A DNA stretch of 64,000 nt from Mastigias papua (lineage: Eukaryota; Cnidaria; Scyphozoa; Rhizostomeae; Mastigiidae), in contig OZ025277.1 of assembly GCA_964019165.1 (NCBI GenBank), forward strand, positions 10,401,534 through 10,465,533, given 5' to 3'. Positions 58,701 to 64,000 of the stretch are shown here, piece by piece (position 1 is the first letter of the stretch; each line of letters starts with the position of its first letter). The position numbers were made by a program, and so were the translations under genes. Below the pieces are notes generated by a model that was not told where the DNA came from, did not search any database, and saw nothing but the letters and a program-made list of their open reading frames with translations.

Positions 58701-61519
58701 CTCAAAAAAACTTGCTAGATCACCCTTAGATAATATTTTACTGCACCAAATATGACTATTGATTCCATCCAATATGATTACTGATTCCAATCGATATGAT
58801 AATTGATTGCATACGGTCTCACTGAAGGGATTCCGTCCTTCTATAACAGCTGCTCGCAGTATCGATTGATAGGTTGAATACAATTGCTCACAGCTAATTT
58901 TAAAGATTGGAAAGGAAAGTGTAGGGAAAAAGAGCTGATTGGTAATAATATATTTTTCCTGCCTTATCACGAAAGCAAGGACCGTCAAAGTGTATTCATT
59001 ATTGGCAGATTTATCTTACGCGTAGCTATCATGCTTAACAGCCGAGACAAATGGCAGCCATTTTGCCGTATTTTAGTGAGCGTCGAAGAACTTTGAGATT
59101 TACTTGTTCTGCTCTGTCAATATCAAAATGCTATTCTTCAGAATGTTCCTCACTGGAAGGCGTATTTTAGGGGCTGCAATCTGAAAGATGCTTCCAAAAA
59201 TCACTTTGCACGTTAGGCTTCACGTCATAATGTAGATGTTTGATGAATACATACATGGAGTACAGATCTTCTGCAAGAAAGCTTTTTTCGCCCTGTATTG
59301 AAACTTTCTTTGCTTTCCATGATTTCAGTGTAATACTTTCTTAATACTCTCGTAGGAAGAATATCCGAGCTTCTGTAGTACTACAATATTGCACAGAAAA
59401 ACAGGCAATACACAAACATGCCAGTAAAATACTTAGATTATCACAAGAAATCGATACAAATTGTACAGAAGAGATGATAGATTTGCGCGTAAAGAGGAAC
59501 TTCAAATGTGTATTAACTTATCAACACACGATAATGTCTCAGATATCCAGGACTGAACTCCCTGAACTTTTGAGCAGCCGAGCACTACTTTCTTAAAAGC
59601 CAAAAGAACCGCGCACTGAACTTTCTTAACTTCTCGAGCAGTCGACCACTGCTTTCTTAAAAACCACTTTCTTGTAGAAGGCCTCTATTTTCTTTTGAAG
59701 TTATTACATACATTCATTTGTTTGATAATCTATGGTTAGCATGCATTGGGCCTAAGTTGAAGATTGTTCTCATGGAATCAAGAATTTCATTAAATAGCTT
59801 GGGTAGTGATGTGCATACTTGACGATAGCGTAACAGAACAGAGTTCTTTGATATCGTCTTCAATATACACATCGAGGTCAATTACATTACCATACAATAC
59901 AGTTGTGCAGTGTCATCACAATTGCTACGAAGCCTTTCCTGCTTAAGTTAAGCGTAAGCCCATTATTTCAGGTGGAAGTCAATTATGACTTATTTGTCAC
60001 TAAAACAACTAGACACTTGACTTAGTTGTGATCGATTATGGCTATGCGATAAATTTCAGTTTGCGACTTGAAGGCACTAACATCATTTGAAAATCACCGC
60101 ATTAGACGAACAGGCGTGGCTTCAGTGAAACCAATTATTGAGTTAGACTTAGTTAATTTACAAAATCTATTAGGAGAACTGCAACTGGCAATGAATCTCT
60201 TGAAAAATTATCACATTTTAAGATAAACCAATTGAATCGACCTCAAGAGTGCTCTGAGTCTTTGGTGTACTTTCAAACGAATGTCTTTGCGACCTTGAAT
60301 TGACGAATCTAGAAAACTTAGATCGCTTCAGCTACAAGGTGGAGGCTGTGTAGAAGGAAACTGTGAAAACTGTGTATAATTATTAATGTGTATAGTAGGA
60401 GCAAAATGTTATGTAGATGATTACAGGGCAGGGTCGTCTCCATGCTTCCAAGATCTATACATATCTATGGTAATAAATAATTGCAAAAGAACATTAGATA
60501 TATAAACTCTTAGTTCTGTCTGTCAAAATAGTCTGGTGACCTCCTATTTCTATTTTCAGGAGATGAGCTTTGTGGCAGGAAATAGAAAGCAATATTTGAT
60601 AGGCATAGGCAATAAAATTAAGGTGTTTCCAGATTTTATGAGGATAGATTACTCGAACTACGAATCTGTAGGGCTTTCGAAATGATGTGCTTCAGGTTGA
60701 ATACCCCTTATAAACTGAAGTATGATTGTAAAATATGTTTAAGAAGTGAGCCATTAACATGAATTCAGGACAGTCATCTGAAGTGAGGCTCAGACCTGTA
60801 ACCATGTGAGAGGTTGTTGATAGTGATGGATGCATACGGTTTGATCTGATAGATCTGATATATTTTTACAGGTGGTGCTTTAGGTCGCCAACGCCGGAGA
60901 TCCACAAATCTCCTTCCAATGCGTTACTTATAAAAGTTGAAAATATTTGACACCTCTTTTTTCATTTATTTTGTCTTTTTTATAAGCTTATTATAGTTGT
61001 GAGTTTAATTCAATGAAATGAAAAAGATAAAAAGCAACTAAAAGCTACACCTACAAACTTTCATGCTTCTAAAATTACCTGCAAGATGCAATTTGGGATT
61101 TCTTAAAAGTGTTCTTTCTCCTTGTAGTTTGCCTCAATTTAAATAAAGCATCCTTTTTTAATGAGCGGTTTATTTTCAACGGAATTTAACAAGATATTAT
61201 CATATCGTTATCAAATGCTGCATACTTCGAATAAATACATCATATCATGCACTATCAGAAAAAGGCCCGTTTATCTTACAGGAGATTAGCTCCTCACTCA
61301 CTGCTTGAAATGTAGCGTAACGAACATGCATGCACGTAGTTTATCAACTGCATAAATACTAGGATGACCTCTACACTTCTAAGCAACGACACATTTCAGA
61401 TCTTACTCTGCTATTCAATCTTCTCCAGTGGATTATTCTTACGATGTACTGGAAACGTTTTGTGCAATTGGTCCACGTTTATTTTTCACAAGTGGGGTAG
61501 ATTCAAAGTTGGTTACAGT
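58701..61519. other. Intergenic stretch, nothing recognised
   Basis: Nearly 3 kb with no gene, repeat or RNA gene that I can support. Confidence 0.4.
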
Positions 61520-62410
61520 TCTATCATTCCTTCTTTGACTTAATACTCTTTTCTTCTTAATGCACTCTTTGTTTTAATTTACGTTGCCTTTTAAAATGAT
61601 AATTCTTTTAATATGCTCTTCCTTCTAATAAGCTATTCCTCTTAATGTGTTCTTTCACTCTATATGCTCTTCCTCGTAATTTTACCTTTCACTTAATAAA
61701 CTCTATCTCTTTGAATGTTCTTCCACTTAATGTACATTTTCTCATAATATGCTCCTCGTCTCAATTTACTTATTCTCTTAATATATTCCTCCTCTTTATA
61801 TGCTTTTCTTCTTAAGTTACCTTTCCTGTTAATATAATTTTACTCTTAGTGTACTCTTTCCTTTAATATACTCTTCCTCTTAACTTTTCCTCTTAATGTG
61901 TTCCTTCTCGTGCTATAATTATAGATAATCCTCCGCTTAATTTAATCTTCTTCTTGTTGTGCCGGCATATGCCCCTTCTCTTGATGTATTCGTTCTATCT
62001 ATTTATGCTACTCCCTAGTATGCTCTTTTTCCTGCTCCTTCTCAGAGTATACCCTTACCCATAATATACTCATCCACTTTATGTGCTCTTTCTCATTATA
62101 TGCTCCTTCTCTAAGTATGCTTTACCCTTAAATATATTTTCTTCCTCCCAGCATGCTTTTTCTCTTACTATGCTCATTTCCTCACTATACGTCTTCTTTT
62201 AATATATTCCTTCTCTTAATATACCTTCCCTCTTAATATGATATTCCTCTTGTTAAAGGCTTCTTATTAGTGTACTGCCACTCTTAGTTTACTATTCCAT
62301 TTAATAATTTTTTTCTCTTACTATATTCTTCCTCTATGCCCCTTCTCTTAAAATACCCCTCATAGTTTCCTCCTCCCCTTGATGTACACCCCTCCTCTTT
62401 GATATACCCT
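61520..62410 (+). repeat. Degenerate pyrimidine-rich minisatellite
   Basis: About 900 bp of 17-20 bp units of the type 'tatgctcttcctcttaa', heavily diverged, with C and T strongly biased to the plus strand. The strand bias makes triplex or R-loop formation conceivable (an inference). Confidence 0.75.
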
Positions 62411-64000
62411 CCCTCTTTTATGATTCATAGCACTGCACTGCATTGTAGATTTTTCCAGTGTGTTACAGTGCATTATGATGACTATTGTAGAATAGTGTTG
62501 CATTGTCAATACTCGATCGAATTGCAAATTCTAGAATAATAAAAGGGGTTTGGAATAAGGATATCCTGGGTGGAATTTTTTCGATATATTTATTAGCGGG
62601 GGTGGGTGGGGGTGGGGTACGATTATTTAGGACTCGAGAGTACTCAGTATTACACATAGCATACGATAATGTTTGCGTCATTCATGATCTTGCTGGTGCG
62701 CAATTACGAGGCAGGCACTTTGCTATCCGCAGGAGGCCTGGTATAAATCTATAACTACCGGAATGATCTTGTCTATTCCTGCTTATCAATTAACCGTAAA
62801 AAATGTTGGAATAGACAATTTACCGACAGTTGTTTTGTACATTCAATCAGTTTAATAGTCAATTCGGTAGAAATCTTGATATGGATCCAGCTAGTTGGTT
62901 GAATACAATTTTATCAGATTGAGATGAGAATTCAAACGGACATTAAGATAAGCTGAACTTTCATACGTTCGTATAAAAGTGAAACTTTATGTGAAAGATA
63001 TAGGCAGTTCAATTGATTATGACGATGTTTACGTTCTATAAGAATGGTTGTTTTCAAGAGGAGAAATCGCATTAACTGCACGTTTTTTCGTATATACATA
63101 GGATCCGATTGGCGCCTTTGCATCTTCATTTCCTGTCGAAACTCTCGATTCGAACTCACGAAAAGTAAATCCACAACAGAATTTGACCGTTGTGAATGTG
63201 CTATGCTTACTGATTCTCACAAATCAACACTGAAAATAGCAGTGGCACACCAGTAGTCATTTACATCATGTTTTCTTGTACATTACCCATGTGTGATTTT
63301 GTTGTACTTGTAATGGAAGCATATACATCATCCGTAATTGTTTAACAGATTTTGCAAAATACATATCTCCATTATGCACTCGATATTAGCTATTAGTAAG
63401 TTGGATTCGGAAATAATGTCTTTCCATTCGTTAGGATCCTAGTGATTTTCTTCTTCTGATGACAGAAAGTCTTCTATCACAGCCAGGTTAAAAAAGATGA
63501 GAAAAATACGCCATTACGACTGTGGTAACTGGATGATTTGATGACCTTAGAAAGTAGCTACTCCAACATTATTCTGCAGCCCAGTTTAAACGGCAGCTTA
63601 CAAACCCATCATATGAGTGTGATATACATGGGATTTAACAATGGTATTCTGACGAACTTTGTCTAAACCTCTAACTTTATGAAACGCAAGCAATGCAGAG
63701 TGGGAAACCACTGTCTTTGTGAAATAGGGAGAGCCCAAAATTTCAGTCAGAATAGTGCATATATAATGTACTAACGCTGCCTCTCCAAGCCAGCTAATAG
63801 CCCTTCACTTGTTCCAGATTAACATGCTCTGGAAAGAAAATAGCACTTTTGTAAACTAGCAGTACTGCTGCTATCTTAGGCCTTGCTTGCGCTGCTTGGT
63901 AGTCATATGAGCACGCAGCTAAGTTAAAATAAAAAATGCATGATAATGAATCTGTAGAAACCTCGCAAACTACAAAGATAATGAGATCGTTAAAAGAGAG
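62411..64000. other. Right-end stretch, no gene recognised
   Basis: It contains a G-quadruplex-forming motif at 62598-62617 (four G runs of 3-5 separated by single T). Overlapping short ORFs on both strands (62463-63256) show no family features. Confidence 0.4.
62598..62617 (+). other. G-quadruplex motif
   Basis: GGGGGTGGGTGGGGGTGGGG satisfies the four-run rule with one-base loops, the most stable loop class. Confidence 0.75.

Overview
The window is eukaryotic nuclear DNA from an animal. It is A+T-rich, the genes have GT-AG introns, and dispersed repeats and microsatellites fill most of the space. The gene set and repeat classes (BEL/Pao LTR retrotransposon, LINE remnants, TIR/foldback elements, a tRNA-derived SINE) suit a cnidarian, most likely an anthozoan such as a coral or sea anemone. 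The organism is an inference from gene and repeat style; no rRNA or mitochondrial marker is present.

Genes from left to right: (1) 1055-3276, plus, a two-exon gene for a 72-residue mitochondrial-type membrane protein resembling cytochrome c oxidase subunit 8. (2) 7554-13574, plus, the last three exons of a B3GAT3/GlcAT-I glucuronosyltransferase, which builds the glycosaminoglycan linker; its first exon (membrane anchor) was not found. (3) 17436-17858, plus, a secreted DAN/gremlin-type cystine-knot protein. (4) 18135-22059, minus, a three-exon GT31 beta-1,3-glycosyltransferase whose DxD region reads H-D-G. (5) 24094-26324, minus, a two-exon SOCS4/5-type adaptor with SH2 domain and SOCS box. 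(6) 31616-39279, plus, a nine-exon SUMO-activating enzyme subunit 1 (SAE1/AOS1). I rebuilt each gene from splice sites with consistent phases. They do not form one pathway: two are Golgi glycosyltransferases, one an extracellular signalling antagonist, one an E3-ligase adaptor, one a SUMO E1 subunit and one probably respiratory.

The second half is mostly mobile DNA. A full-length BEL/Pao element (41761-47941, minus) has 385-bp LTRs differing at one base, a 5-bp target duplication, a polypurine tract, and gag and pol ORFs. Its pol is offset by -1 at an A6 run, and the second integrase catalytic Asp is Gly. Further right are minisatellites, a 773-bp TIR element with a TTA duplication carrying a 143-codon ORF, a second TIR element flanked by TTAA, LINE fragments and long AT tracts. 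No gene was recognised from 48 to 64 kb.

The items most worth following up are the altered catalytic motifs in GT31 and B3GAT3, the integrase-defective but very young Pao element, the ORF-bearing TIR element, and the hairpin DNA just upstream of SAE1. I saw no clearly new multi-gene system.
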